A DNA stretch of 64,000 bases. Source: Aquatica leii (Eukaryota; Arthropoda; Insecta; Coleoptera; Lampyridae). Where the stretch lies: contig CM069434.1 of NCBI GenBank assembly GCA_035610365.1, positions 122,630,895 through 122,694,894 of the forward strand, in the 5' to 3' direction. The position numbers and the translations under genes were made by a program. The notes below the pieces were generated by a model, which saw only the letters and a program-made list of their open reading frames with translations, was not told the DNA's origin and did no database searches. Each line of letters opens with the position of its first letter. Within the stretch, counting starts at the first letter, position 1. Of this stretch, positions 45,606 through 58,861 are shown piece by piece.

Positions 45606-45654
45606 TTAAACGTTTGTATATACAGTATAAATCAAACTGTACCATCAGTTATTT

Positions 45655-46057
45655 CTAATGGTTTTAGAGCATATTGTAAAACAACCTCTTTGCGGTTTCT
45701 CCAATATTATTGATTGTTGACAATCACGAATCTCTTCTAAATATTAAACGCATACGATTCAATAAAGAGAATATCATTGTTCTTTTAAGTATAGCAATTA
45801 CAATTTCTTAATGTAGATGTATTTGGCCTTTTCAAGAAATACTGTGCCACCGCTTTTAATGCTTGGTTGACTTCCCATTCGAGAAAAACATAGTGAGCAG
45901 TTTTGAAAAGCCTGGCATTTGCTCTCTCAATAGATTGGTATTTGATAACCATGATTTTCCTAGCAATTTTGTTATTGATGGATTTCTAACTAATAATGCT
46001 ACAGTGCAAAATGCCAATTTAGCTTTGATCCCACCGAAGAACATTGAAACAACTTAA
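45655..46057 (+). pseudogene. pogo/jerky-type transposase C-terminal fragment
   Basis: The frames read FEHIVKQ-like residues and VDNHESLLNIKRIRF, in which DNHES carries the second catalytic Asp of the DDE_1 family. After a TAA near 45810 they read WPFQEILCHRF, equivalent to the usual GPFKKYCATAFN in a neighbouring frame. The frame 45863-46057 then gives SFEKPGICSLNRLVFDNHDF, the conserved 'F...GI.p.n..vF...dF' tail. It is a different copy from the pogo pseudogene at 853-2270. Confidence 0.7.
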
Positions 46058-46084
46058 AATAATACACTAACAGTGACAGAGAAA

Positions 46085-47590
46085 AAAACTTACACTGCGC
46101 GAACTTTGTCTAAGTCAGCATTTACTCCATTTCTAGATACGACCCAGCCAAGGTATTGCACATCCTTCTTAAAAAAGTGGCACTTTTTTGGGCTAAGTTT
46201 TAGATTTTTTCGTCGTTAGAACCGTTCTTTAAGTTGTTCAAATGTTCTTCAAAGGAACCACGATCGCGTCGTCTAGATAAACCAAGCACGTCTTCCAAGA
46301 CCCCCGCGCAAGATGGTCTTCATCAAACGCTCGAACTTCGCAGCAGTGTTACACAGGCCGAAGGACATCACAGAAAACTGGCACAACTAGTTTCAATCGT
46401 AAGAGCCGTTTTTTCACGGTCCTTGGGTTCCATTTCTACCTACCAGTAACCGCACTCTTTAAAACCAACGTAGAAAACCACTGGGATCCTAACAAAGTGT
46501 CTAAAGTGTCGTTAATTCTCGGTAAAGGGTAGCTGTCTTTTATGATCACGTCGTTAAGCTGTCTGTAGTCTACGCAAAACCTCGTTGATCCATATTTCTT
46601 GTTTACTAGCACTACCGGGGATGGCCATGGACTATTTAAAAGTTCAATCTCTCTCCATATCCGTATATTTGTTCAGCTTCTTCTCGTTTTGCCAAAGGAA
46701 GTCGAAGTGAATGTTGTCTTGTCAGCCAAGCGTATCCGATATTAATTTTGTGTTTTACAACGTTAGTTCTGCCTTTGGCGCTTGGAGGTCTAATAGATGT
46801 GGGCATTTCTTCAGCAACGTAGCTTCACTAGAATTCACACACCTCACAATTTTGAGATACTGACGTGCATTGGCCTAGCATGGTCTTTTTTTCAACGTTT
46901 TTGGATTCAAGTTGACATTCAAAATCCTTACTGGTAGCGTATTTTTCATTCGTACGAAAGTTTTGCCAACGAGTAGTCCCTTTCAATCAAGCCGCTCTCC
47001 ATTAGTTCAATAGCGCGAATGTAGCCTTCCCAGAGATTTCCATAAATACGTGCCAGCACCACACATTGTCCTTTCAGGCAAAGTCACGTCTTCGTGAAGT
47101 CGGCTACTAGTACTTGATGGTAAAATTTCTCAAACCAATGGCCACTTTTACTTGTCTGTGAATAGGTAGTTTTTCGCCCGTCGCTGTTCGAAGTCGTACT
47201 GTTACTAGTAATGTCTTCTCATTTTCCAGTAATATGTTAATTCAAATGATGGTCTTCGTCGCTCCCGTGTCAACCAGTAACTGAGCACTTGTTCCAGGCA
47301 ATGCCATATGAATGGTAATTTTTAGGGCATGACTACATGAGGTTAATTTCTGTCATCATTTGGTCAACTCGTTTAGACTTTTGAGTGCTCTTTTTGTCTT
47401 CTTCTTAGCGTTAGTGCGATATAGTCGTACGTGGTCTATTTCGCCGCAGTTCAAAGTCGTCACTCTTCTGTCGTGCTATCTTTTTAATCCTTTTCAGATT
47501 GTAACTTCTTTGGAGGTGATCAAGAACAGTCTGAAAAATTTCAAGCGCTTCTCTACGTAAAGCCACTATTAAAAACGTCGTTTTCTGCTT
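46085..47590 (-). pseudogene. Decayed Ty3/gypsy gag-pol piece, relative of the 60241 element
   Basis: On the minus strand the order is: a gag zinc-knuckle remnant (NCGEIDHVRLYRTNAKKK near 47400), the retropepsin active site AQLLVDTGAT (about 47280), and then the start of reverse transcriptase. The segment 46085-46560 is closely similar to 63360-63800 of the gypsy element at the right end of the window (for example CCAAGCACGTCTTCCAAGAC in both), but is full of stops and indels. RNase H and integrase are absent. The same family therefore inserted at least twice in this window. Confidence 0.8.
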
Positions 47591-50320
47591 ATTGCTCCAA
47601 CCATTAACTGTAGCTGCGACTTAAAACTGTTTGTGGCAGATTCACCATTGTAACGGGTGTTCCAATTGTTATTTGAATTTCTCAGGTTTGATGTAAAATT
47701 TGTAGTTCTTAAATTATTTCTCATGAGCACTGATGACTTACCTTACTTGGTGCTCTTTTTCTTACCTCGGCTAGCTCAATGTTAAATAAACAAATAAAGG
47801 GTTAGTATAAAATGGGTGAACGAAACTTTTAGCTTCACCAAAGTTAAAATATTATTAATTTATTTGTTTATCAATTGGAATTGGAAGATAATTATTTCAT
47901 CATTCCCAAAGATTATGTTACAATTTATCTACTCAAACCTGCTGAAGAGGTGATGTAACTTTCATTTCAAAGCTCCTTACCGAATTAATCTTTTCACTCT
48001 TTTTACATTTAATGGTAATAAAGACAAAGATATTTAAAAGCAAACTAAATTCGTTTTATTTATATAAATCGAATTTCGTACAAGAATAAAACATTGAAAT
48101 AAAAAATTTAAAAAAAAAAACTAACTTTTATCTAAATTCAACTTAAATGGCCATTTTTTCCTACAAACTAAATGAATAAATGTAATAAAAAAAACAGTTT
48201 TGATTCAATTTAACCACAAATATAAGTATAATGTACAAAAAATATAGATAAATGCCGGCTATTTCACCGTTTATTTAATATGAAGTATAATCAATTAAAA
48301 ACAGTACCTTGATTATTGTTCTTCAGTACAACCGATTCGTTGACGTTCGCACTTTGCTATTTTTTACACTGCTTCCAGCTGAAGCGATGGGCGAAGGTCT
48401 CGTAGGACGCGCTGCTTCCACGTCTAATTTAAATGTTTTCTTCACCAATTCGATTCAAGTCAAAGTTCATATCTTCACCTTAGTTAACATAAGGAAATAT
48501 TTCAATTTACAACGGCAGTTTTTTATAAAACACAGGCACTAACCGCACATCAATTTATTTGAAGATCGTATTCAGTAACTTAATTCGTCGACACATTTGA
48601 GTACCGTGCACTCCTTTGTTAATTTTACTTTACGGAAAGATCTTTTATTTCTACCGTAATTATCGTCGCATGAATCACTTCTAGTAGGCCACTTATTGAT
48701 TGTAGGCCTATTTTCACAAACTCAAAAAAAAAAATGGTCCTGAATCGTCAGCTTTTTTCTGGACCTTCGCTATGGTTGAAATTACAGCTTCAACTAACTT
48801 TTGTTTTATCCCCCTTTCCCTTCGTCTTCTACACTTTTAATTTATGGTCACAGAACGGTCACAGTTATATAAAACGGTCTTTCAGAATTCTTATACGTGC
48901 AAGTTAGATAAACAAAAAAATACTTGGAACTTTATCGACAATAAATGCGTTGAACTTGCTTATTTGCGCTTTACATATTAGATCTATACAAAAATATTCA
49001 ACTATATACAAGGTGTTCATTTATAATAAAGAATAAAAAGTAATTATTTATAATTGAAACAAAACCACCCGTTACACCATGGAACTTTACTTTCATAATT
49101 TGGAGGTAGAACTTTAAACTTGCTAGTGGTTTCTTCCCGATGTTGAGTCTCTTATTATATCTTCTCTCGTGACGATTCCTTCACCGTGACAAATCAATTT
49201 ATTCTTTTTCTACTAGCAGTTTTATTTTGTTTCCTACTGCTTCTATTTTGTCATTCATAGATTCGCATATTTCTTCATTTAAATTTAACATATCTGCTTA
49301 AGTTTCCTCTTGAACCATGTTATTTAATTTGGTTTTCCCGATCCCAAAACTGACTCCAGCTTTCTTCGAATACTTTTTTTATTCTTCCGTTATCTGCATC
49401 CTAGATGTTCTACGTTTTTCGATTATTGCTTTGAAGTTTTCAATTACTTTGAGAACGCTTTAATATATTTATTTACGGAAACATACCACAAAAACATAAA
49501 TTTTACAGATACCACCACTCTTGTAAACCCAAAATTCACCATTCGCTAAAACACTAAACCGTTTTTTATTGCTCGGATGCAATGCTCGCCATTGACCAAA
49601 CGACCAGATTGTTTCCTATGACCCGAAAAACGTTTTTCAGCACAGTAAAGACGACTGAGACGACGAGAAACGGTGTAAAGAAAGTTGCAATCTTTACATG
49701 GGTCCAAATTACGAGCAGCGTTTAAAGATAATAGTGGGACTGGTTGTGAACATACCAATAAAATAACAGATAAAGATATGAAGAACGATTTAGCAATAAG
49801 GATCGCAGATGACGTAATATAATCTAAGTTTTAGTTGTATTAAAAAGTACATTCATTATACCGTCATGTAGTGGTAGTAAGAAGAATATTCTAAAACAGA
49901 TAACACTTACACCTGAGGGTGTACGACCCTATACTCCAAACCAAATGAACTAATAACAAAAAGGAAGACAAGCAGGTGGATTCAAAATTTATACCGACAA
50001 CCCCTAGCAAAATCGCTCAGAAGAAATTGAAAATGAAAGACAATGAACAATCAGAAAAAAATCAGAACAAAGCTACAAGAAACATATTTCGAAATAATAT
50101 AAGAGATAAACCTTAACCTAAAAATCTGTGATATTTCATCTAAATGAAAGTGGCGATGTTTTGCTCACTTGAGTGATGAATGCGAACTTTTATGTAAAAC
50201 CCAGAAGAAGTCTGATATTATCAAAAATGACTTTGTTTTAATGCGCTTTAAAGTCAAAACTTTTATTAGAAATAATTTTAGATGTCAATGAAACTGTTAC
50301 CAAAATAAAATTTCTCACAA
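47591..50320. other. 2.7 kb without recognised gene
   Basis: A minus-strand stretch at 49440-49080 has a coiled-coil-like frame (NLNEEICESMNDKIEAVGNK) that might be a LINE ORF1 piece. A 70-codon minus frame at 49758-49546 and a GC-richer patch at 48340-48470 are not recognised. No LTR pair for the gypsy remnant was found. Confidence 0.35.
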
Positions 50321-50329
50321 AAGAAAAGA

Positions 50330-51250
50330 CTTTCCAATACGTTTTACTTTCCCAGCAACCTGAGTGGCGGTTAAATCCACATTCAAATTATTTGCGCTTG
50401 TTTTTTTCAAAACGTCAGCTTTGACAAGCATTTTGCCATGATCTCTTAGCAGACCGAAAATAAGTTGTATGTGTTGGTTAGCTTTGGCTACGTCAAAGTG
50501 GCTTCGATTGTTTATGCATTCTTTCGTGTTGCTGCATTTTCTTCTTCAGCTAATGTCTCTAATGCTTCTATAATATCGACGAAATGATCCTTGAAAGCAT
50601 GGATGCTTTTATGTTTTCCAAGCCATCTTGTCTCACACAATTTTGGAATATTAGCAAACAGTCCAGGGCTTTTTCGTACTTTTGTCTCAGGATAGCCTGC
50701 ACATCTTCTCATTCTCTATACATGGTCGAACTTACATCGAAACTTAACTTTTCACACTTATGTAAGATTAGGTTTAAATTTGTTGCAAAATCTTCAATTG
50801 CTTTGGTAACATTTTTGAAATCGAGGTCTTCAAGCTTAAGAAAATCTAAAAATTCTTCTTTGATTTTGTTGGCTTTTTATCGGAGAAGTGTAAACCAATA
50901 GACAGATGTTCTTTTCTAGAAAGACGCAAGCTTCTTTAACCTTTCTTGTAACGATATTTGTTTTATTGTAGCGCCACCTAAATCGATTAATTTAATTTTG
51001 TATGATAGGTGATAGGTCTGGCGCGTCTTTCGACCCATGATCAAAATGATGTTTCAATTGTAAATCCTCTGCTTTAATGCGCAAATGGCAAAGTTTACAA
51101 ATACGTTTTCATGTACATTTTTGCTTCTGAGAGGTAAATCACGTGTACCGGAAAAAATAATACATGACACGACGCGAGGACAGTATTTTTATTTTCCTCA
51201 ATCAATTTTCGAAGCTAATAAAAAGGACTTGGACGGCACAAAAACTTAAA
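50330..51250 (-). pseudogene. hAT-superfamily (P52rIPK-like) transposase remnant
   Basis: On the minus strand the frame 50712-50512 reads KSPGLFANIPKLCETRWLGK and AFKDHFVDIIEALE, the conserved 'p.LC.TRW..k' block of hAT proteins related to the 52-kDa repressor of PKR inhibitor. Before it come SFSGTRDLPLRSK-like blocks (about 51140) and EEFLDFLKLEDLDFK (about 50850). After it, SHFDVAKANQHIQLIFGLLR and ADVLKKTSANNLNVDLTATQ follow to 50340. The catalytic Asp regions are mostly destroyed, and several frames are needed. Confidence 0.75.
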
Positions 51251-51328
51251 TCGCCATAATAAGCACACATTGCCGAAACTAACAGAATTGAATTGCACTA
51301 AAGTTTAGTGAAAGTTCGTTGCCTTCAC

Positions 51329-51404
51329 ATGTTGTATCCGAGCGATTCTTAGCATTATCCGGTTCATAGGTGTGCGGTGGCACTGTTGGCTTTTCGGCCT
51401 TTGG
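51329..51404. repeat. 76-bp direct repeat, left copy (flanks the gypsy gag-pol)
   Basis: ATGTTGTATCCGAGCGATT through TTTCGGCCTTTGG matches 55315-55390 with two mismatches. In minus orientation this copy can be read as PKAEKPTVPPHT, with an ATG a few codons before it. Confidence 0.85.
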
Positions 51405-51566
51405 CACTCGCGACATTATTAATTGCAATTATTAAAACACTGTTTATCAATTACCGAACACATATTTAATTACGTAAAGAAAATAATAATACAATAATTG
51501 TATTATTGCTTAAAAGGCATTTACATTACCAGTGTAATTTTATAACTGAAAAATAATATTTTAAAT

Positions 51567-54500
51567 TTACCGTGCTTGAATCGTTATACGCGCACGTGTT
51601 TGATAAGATAAAAATAACGTTGCGCGTATATCAATTCTCGCGAACGAGGTGACCAGCTCGCAGATATGACACTCCTCCACCCAGCTGGTCGAGTACGTTG
51701 GGTCATCGTTGGCCTCATCGAGAGAGTCATCGGAAGACGGGAACAGGACTTTTCTTTTAGCCGCTCGATCAGGTAACGTTCGAAGAGGCGCCTGTATTGA
51801 CATAGGTGAACCTGGTGATGATGATTGGTCTGGCAACGGTGGTAACGGAACGGTTTCATCGGGAATTGATATAGATTGATCATCTTCACTGCTTTGCTGA
51901 TTTGTCGCTACTGATGATTGTTCGTTTAATCTTGGTCGTAACTGATCAGTGTGTCGGTGAAAAGGTGTTCCATTTGATGTGCTAAGATCGTAGGTGACTG
52001 CACTTTTTGGCGCTAAAACTGTTGCTGGAACCCACCGGGGACCGGTTCCGTAGTTGCGGGCGTAAACTGCTTCACCGGCGCTGAATGAACGCGACCGTTT
52101 GATATTAGGTGATTCTTGTCGATCGAAGTCTAGATTGTTCACGGGATTGATTGCGTCAAGCCTAATTCGTAGTCGGCGTCGGAAAAGCAATTCAGATGGG
52201 CTTAATGTGTCTGGAGTTAAAGGCGTCACGTGTTGAGATAGAAGAAAACTATCGATAGCTTGTTTCCATTTCTCGTCCTTCTCTATTAAGTGACTAGCCA
52301 TTATTTTTTCTAATGATCGTTTAGTTGTCTGAACCATGCGTTCGATTTGACCGTTAGATTGCGGATGATAGGGTGCTGTACGGACATGTCGAACTGGATT
52401 TGATCTACAAAACAATTCGAACTGAGGGGTGTCGAAACATGCCTTGTCGTTGTCGCTAACCAAAATTGCAGGTACTCCGTGAGTCGCAAAAATTGATCGC
52501 AAACAAATAATAGAATTAATTGGATTCACGGTGCTAACTTCTCGCACTTCTAACCACTTCGTCAATGCGTCAACAACTAATAGGAAACGGCGACCTTTGA
52601 AAGGACCGGCATAATCCACGTGTATGCGATACCACGGTGTTGGCGGTTTTGACCATTTAACAGCTGGCACTGACGGCGGTGCGCTCTGATGCATCTGACA
52701 AGCATTGCAGTTTCGAACGTACTCTTCGACATCGTTATTAATAGTTGGCCACCATGCGTAATTTCGAGCAATTGCTTTCATTCGAGTCATACCCGGATGT
52801 GCGACATGTAACAAATCAAGAATGTATTTTTGACTTGATGGAGGAACAATCGTTTGGGTCCCGTAAAGCAAACAGCCTTTGTATGTACTTATAACGTTTC
52901 GTTGTTGCGAGTAACAACGTAAATTTAATGACACCGCGTTAGCGTGTGGCCACCCTGTGACCACCCACGAGTAGACTTTAGATAAGTCGCTGTCTTTTCG
53001 AGTTTCGGTAGCAATATCAGTCGCAGTTATTGGAAGTTTTTCATCATGTTCAAGCAAAAATATCTCTGCCAGATCGGTCGACGTAACCTTGGGTACCGAT
53101 AACGGATGTCGACTAAGGGCATCGGCCTGTGGAATCTGTTTGCCCGGACGGTGAATGATGCGGTACTTATAAGCGGCTAACATGACGCTCCATTGTAGCA
53201 TTCTTGGCGATAGAATTTCCGGCGTCTGACGACACGAGTCAAACAGCCCCAGAAGCGGTTTGTGATCGGTCACTATTTTAAACGAAAATCCAAAAAGAAA
53301 GTGATGAAATTTGCGAACGCCAGCCATGATCGCTAACGCCTCTCGATCGATTTGTGCATAGTTTCGTTCGGCTGAAGACAATGATCGACTAAAGTAAGCC
53401 ACCGGTAACTCACTTCCATCCGGTTTTCGATGGCACAGAACGGCACCGATTCCGACTGGAGATGGGTCGCAAATGAGCACAATTGGGACTCTAGGATTAA
53501 AATGCGATAGAACAGAATCTGCCGATAAAAGACTTTTGCATGACACAAAGGCGTTCTGATGGTTTGCTGTCCATTTCCATCTACTTTGTTTCTCAAGTAA
53601 ACGGTGTAACGGTTCGGCTACGGTTGCTTTGTTTGACAAGAACGTATGAAAGAAATTTAGTAATCCCAAGAACGCTTGTAGCTCTTTTTTATTGGTGGGA
53701 GCTGGAGCTTTATAGACAGCGGCACATAATTCTGGATCAGGTTTAAGACCCTTGGATGAAATAATATAGCCTAAGAACTTGACTTCGTTTGTAAAAAGGA
53801 CGCATTTATCCGGTCGAAGCCGAAGACTAACTGTGCTTAATCGGCTAAGCACTTGATCGAGTCGATACGATAATTGTGTCACGTTTTCTGCGGCTACGAC
53901 TACGTCGTCGAAATATGCAGCGATACCGTCGATTCCGGTTATTAATTTGTCGATTACGGCTTGAAATTCGCCTGGTGCTGTGCTAACTCCGAACTGCAAG
54001 CTGGTTACTCGAAAAGCTCCTCTATGCGTAACTACTGTTTGCAAAAGCGATGATTGATAATTCACCTTCAGTTGCAGGTAAGCTTGAGCTAGATCAAGTT
54101 TAGCGAAGACGTTACTACCCCGCAAGTTGGTCAGCAAATGACTTATTACCGGAATTGGATGTGGGTGCGGTCTCAAAGCTTTGTTGATGGTAACCTTATA
54201 ATCGGCGCAGAGTCTTATAGAGCCATCGGCCTTTATGACCGGCACAAGCGGAGTTCCCCATTGCGCATGATTAACGGGAACGTAAACACCATCTTTGATT
54301 AGCTTATCGATAGCTGTGTTAACCTTATCCACGATGCCTAACGGGACACGACGTGGCTTGCAGAAAAGTGATTTTATATTAGGGTCAAGTTCAAGATGAA
54401 TTGGTTCACCTCTATATTCGCCCAGACCTGGTTCAAAAACTGGCGCGTGTCTAGTGAATATAGTTGAAATTTGATTAGGACAGTCGACGTGATTAATGCC

Positions 54501-55314
54501 TCCGACAAAGAATCCTAAGCGATAAAACCAATCTCTGCCTAGTAGGTTCGGCGATTCGTTGTTGGACACGATAAGTGGTAATTCGGTATTGATCGATCGA
54601 TATTGTACATTTACGTCAGCGCAACCCAGAACGCTTATCGTGTTGCCACTGACACCACGAATTGTGCCCTTAAAAGGTTCTAAGAGAGTCGCTCGCACTT
54701 GATTAGTTCGGCAATAAGTTGATCCCGACACGATAGTAACTGCGGCGCCGGTGTCGATTTCCATCTGCAGTGAATAACCAGTAATGCGAACAGTTACCAT
54801 CGACGGCGGTTTGTTCTGTGCACGAATGGATGCTACTAACAGATCGTCGGAATCGTGATCTAGTGTTGTTAACGCGGGCGTTGTGTTTACATTGTTTAAC
54901 GATCGTGATCGACAAGCGGTCGATATGTGTCCTTTCTTTTTGCACGTGCGGCATATAGTCTTTAAAAATGGACACTGCGCCCGAGGATGCGATCCTAAAC
55001 ATCCGGCACAACTTCGGCTTTGATGCGGAGATTGTAATCGCGAACTTGACTGTGAATTTCAGAATTGTCGTCGATTACGAGAAACAGAACGGCGTCGATT
55101 TCGCGCTCTCGCGGTATGCTTGATATCGAGTTGCGAGGTCAGTTGTGATGCTGACGACTTCACTTCGTCGGACGATACTAACGCCTGTTCGTACGCGTTG
55201 GCACGTTCTATTGCTAATTGTAAGGTAATGTTTTGGTCTTCCAGCAAGCGACGCTGAAGGACCGTATCGCGTACACCGGATATAAACCGATCGCGTATTA
55301 AATCCTCGTCGTCA
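51567..55314 (-). pseudogene. Ty3/gypsy (Mag/CsRn1-like) gag-pol, largely open
   Basis: The gag part (55314-54810) has DEDLIRDRFISGVRDTVLQR, a TGA at 55059-55061, then two zinc knuckles (CAGCLGSHPRAQC and CRTCKKKGHISTAC). The rest, 54800-51567, is one 1077-codon frame in phase with gag. It contains retropepsin DTGA (16-19), reverse transcriptase with Asp 236 (KLDLAQAY) and YFDD (296-299), RNase H with DREALAI and TDHKPL, the integrase zinc domain (HPGMTRMKAI, then CNACQ), and the D,D,E core (HVDYAGP, VSDND, GQIERMV). A Pro/Ser-rich tail follows. Only the TGA and loss of the gag N terminus are obvious faults. No flanking LTRs are visible. It would reverse-transcribe and integrate RNA copies of an intact parent. 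Confidence 0.9.
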
Positions 55315-55390
55315 ATGTTGTATCCGAGCGATTATTAGCATTATCCGGTTCAGAGGTGTGCGGTGGCACTGTTGGCTTTTCGGCCTTTGG
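55315..55390. repeat. 76-bp direct repeat, right copy
   Basis: See 51329-51404. Here the repeat joins gag in mid-domain at 55314 and unrelated AT-rich sequence at 55391, so both edges are junctions. Confidence 0.85.
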
Positions 55391-56114
55391 TTAACGTAAA
55401 AAATTCATTTGCTATAAAAAATAACGTATTGAGTAACGTGATTTTAACGTTATGCGATTCTTTCTGTAATGTTAGTTGCCTAACTGTCAGGACATAAAAA
55501 TGAGTAGTTATTTATTTGTAATATTTTGAATAAAGTAATTTTCAAGATTTATTTAAACAAACAATAACACGCTTTTTAAGTTGATTTGAGATTAAATAAG
55601 ACAATATTTTTAGTCATTTTTGAACTTCAATAATAGGACTTATTCAATGTCATTTAAAAATGTATATGAATAGTAGTTGAAATTTATTTGATAAAACATT
55701 ATAGATATATTTTTGTTTTTTACAAAATTATAATTTTGTTGTTTTGTGTAGTATAACCACACTACTATTGTATATTAATAATTTTCGAGAAAACATGGCT
55801 AAAGAATTATTTTGAAAACTGAAATATTTTTATTTCTTTTATAATTTAATAGTTCATTTTATAAGTTCTTACAACATATTTTGGAAAAAAAATGATTAAA
55901 ATTATTGATTGGTAGGAAGTAAGCGAGATTGCGCTTATGACGTACCAGTGTGAACGTAGCATCGCATTTGTACGTCCTTGCGTTACTGAAGTATGATTCA
56001 CAAATTCACATCGTTCACTTTTTGACATAACGTCAAGTCGTTTGTGAGTGTGGTGGAATTTGTTGCTACTGATTTTTTTTAAACTATTAGAACTAAGGTT
56101 AACTTAAATAAGAA
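55391..56114 (+). promoter_or_regulatory. Upstream region and 5' UTR of the slowmo-type gene
   Basis: AT-rich, with a GC-richer patch at 55920-56050 containing TTATGACGTACC, ACGTCCTTGCGTTACTG and TTGACATAACGTCAAG. The TGACGT-like words resemble CREB/ATF sites. No TATA box is clear. The start codon at 56115 is preceded by AATAAGAA, acceptable for insect initiation. Confidence 0.4.
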
Positions 56115-57314
<1,200 letters not shown>

Positions 57315-57322
57315 AAATAATA

Positions 57323-58698
57323 ACCGGTGTGAAGTTAGCCACGGATCTAGCCATAGAAATTTGTTTTGAATTTAATGCCAATATAAAGCCTTTAAACATT
57401 TCGAAATGAAAGTTATAATATAAATGTAAGCTACAAACATGAGTTAATATATTTATAAATAATTTTTATTAAAAATAATAAAAACAATTTCAATAAACAT
57501 GTATTTAAACATGTAATTGTAAAAGTGCGATTTTTACAAACATAGTCATTTTTGATTTCTTTGAAAATTCGTTTAAGGTTAGATTAAATAATAATTAACA
57601 ACATATTAAAAAATTACGATGTGGTCATTTCTTAAAAAAAAGTTATTTTACGTCGAAGTTGCAGGAACGCTCCGCATACATTACGCTTCCTGCATAAACA
57701 AACGCAATTTTCACAAAGATAGTCATTTTTGATTTTTCTGCAAATTTGTTTATAATTAGATTGAACAATTATTAACAACATATTAAAAAATTACGATGTG
57801 GTTATTTCTTAAAAAAAAGTTATTTTACGTCGAAGTTGCAGCACCGCTTCGGTTACATTCCTGCATAAACAAACGCAATTTTCACAAAGATAGTCATTTT
57901 TGATTTTTCTGCAAATTTGTTTATAATTAGATTGAACAATTATTAACAACATATTAAAAAATAACGATGTGGTCATTTCTTAAAAAAAAGTTATTTGACG
58001 TCGAAGTTGCAGGAACGCTCCGCATACATTACGCTTCCTGCATAAACAAACGCAATTTTCACAAAGATAGTCATTTTTGATTTTTCTGCAAATTTGTTTA
58101 TAATTAGATTGAACAATTATTAACAACATATTAAAAAATTACGATGTGGTTATTTCTTAAAAAAAAGGTATTTTACGTCGAAGTTGCAGCACCGCTTCGG
58201 TTACATTCCTGCATAAACAAACGCAATTTTCACAAAGATAGTCATTTTTGATTTTTCTGCAAATTTGTTTATAATTATAAACAAATTTGCAGAAAAATCA
58301 ATCTTTGTGAAAATTGCGTTTGTTTATGCAGGAAGCGTAATGTATGCGGAGCGTTCCTGCAACTTCGACGTAAAATAACTTTTTTTTAAGAAATGACCAC
58401 ATCGTAATTTTTTAATATGTTGTTAATTATTATTTAATCTAACCTTAAACGAATTTTCAAAGAAATCAAAAATGACTATGTTTGTAAAAATCGCACTTTT
58501 ACAATTACATGTTTAAATACATGTTTATTGAAATTGTTTTTATTATTTTTAATAAAAATTATTTATAAATATATTAACTCATGTTTGTAGCTTACATTTA
58601 TATTATAACTTTCATTTCGAAATGTTTAAAGGCTTTATATTGGCGTTAAATTCAAAACAAATTTCTATGGCTAGATCCGTGGCTAACTTCACACCGGT
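57323..58698. mobile_element. Hairpin MITE with about 430-bp inverted arms and amplified inner unit
   Basis: ACCGGTGTGAAGTTAGCCAC at 57323 is repeated inverted at 58698, and AAATAATA flanks both sides (57315-57322 and 58699-58706). The right arm is 58275-58698. The left arm proper is 57323-57755, and the palindrome centre is at 58274/58275 (TTTATAA|TTATAAA). Between them lie about three further tandem copies of the inner arm sequence (unit 171-177 bp, starts marked by ACGATGTGGT at 57616, 57793, 57964 and 58141). No protein is encoded. The 8-bp target duplication and long arms suggest a non-autonomous DNA element. The superfamily is unknown. Confidence 0.9.
57616..58274 (+). repeat. Tandem array of 171-177-bp units in the hairpin MITE
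   Basis: Four units; units 1 and 3 share GCAGGAACGCTCCGCATACA while units 2 and 4 share GCAGCACCGCTTCGGTTACA. The alternation suggests a two-unit duplication. Confidence 0.85.
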
Positions 58699-58861
58699 AA
58701 ATAATATTACATATATCAGCAATTACATGTATGTCATCTGTCTTGTTCATCCTTGTGTAGCGTTTACGGAAAATTCTATTGAAATTACAGTTTTACATAT
58801 TTTCTAAGAACTTCCAATTACAGTTTGGACAGTTTCCTTTATTTTCTGACAAACATTTTCT

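Noticed and set aside
57616..58274. Regular 171-177-bp repeats considered as a CRISPR-like array
   Set aside because: The units are contiguous with no unique spacers, sit in a hairpin element, and the genome is eukaryotic.
58622..58807. 61-codon plus frame overlapping the right arm of the hairpin MITE
   Set aside because: Its first part is inverted-repeat sequence and the rest crosses the element boundary, so a real gene is unlikely.
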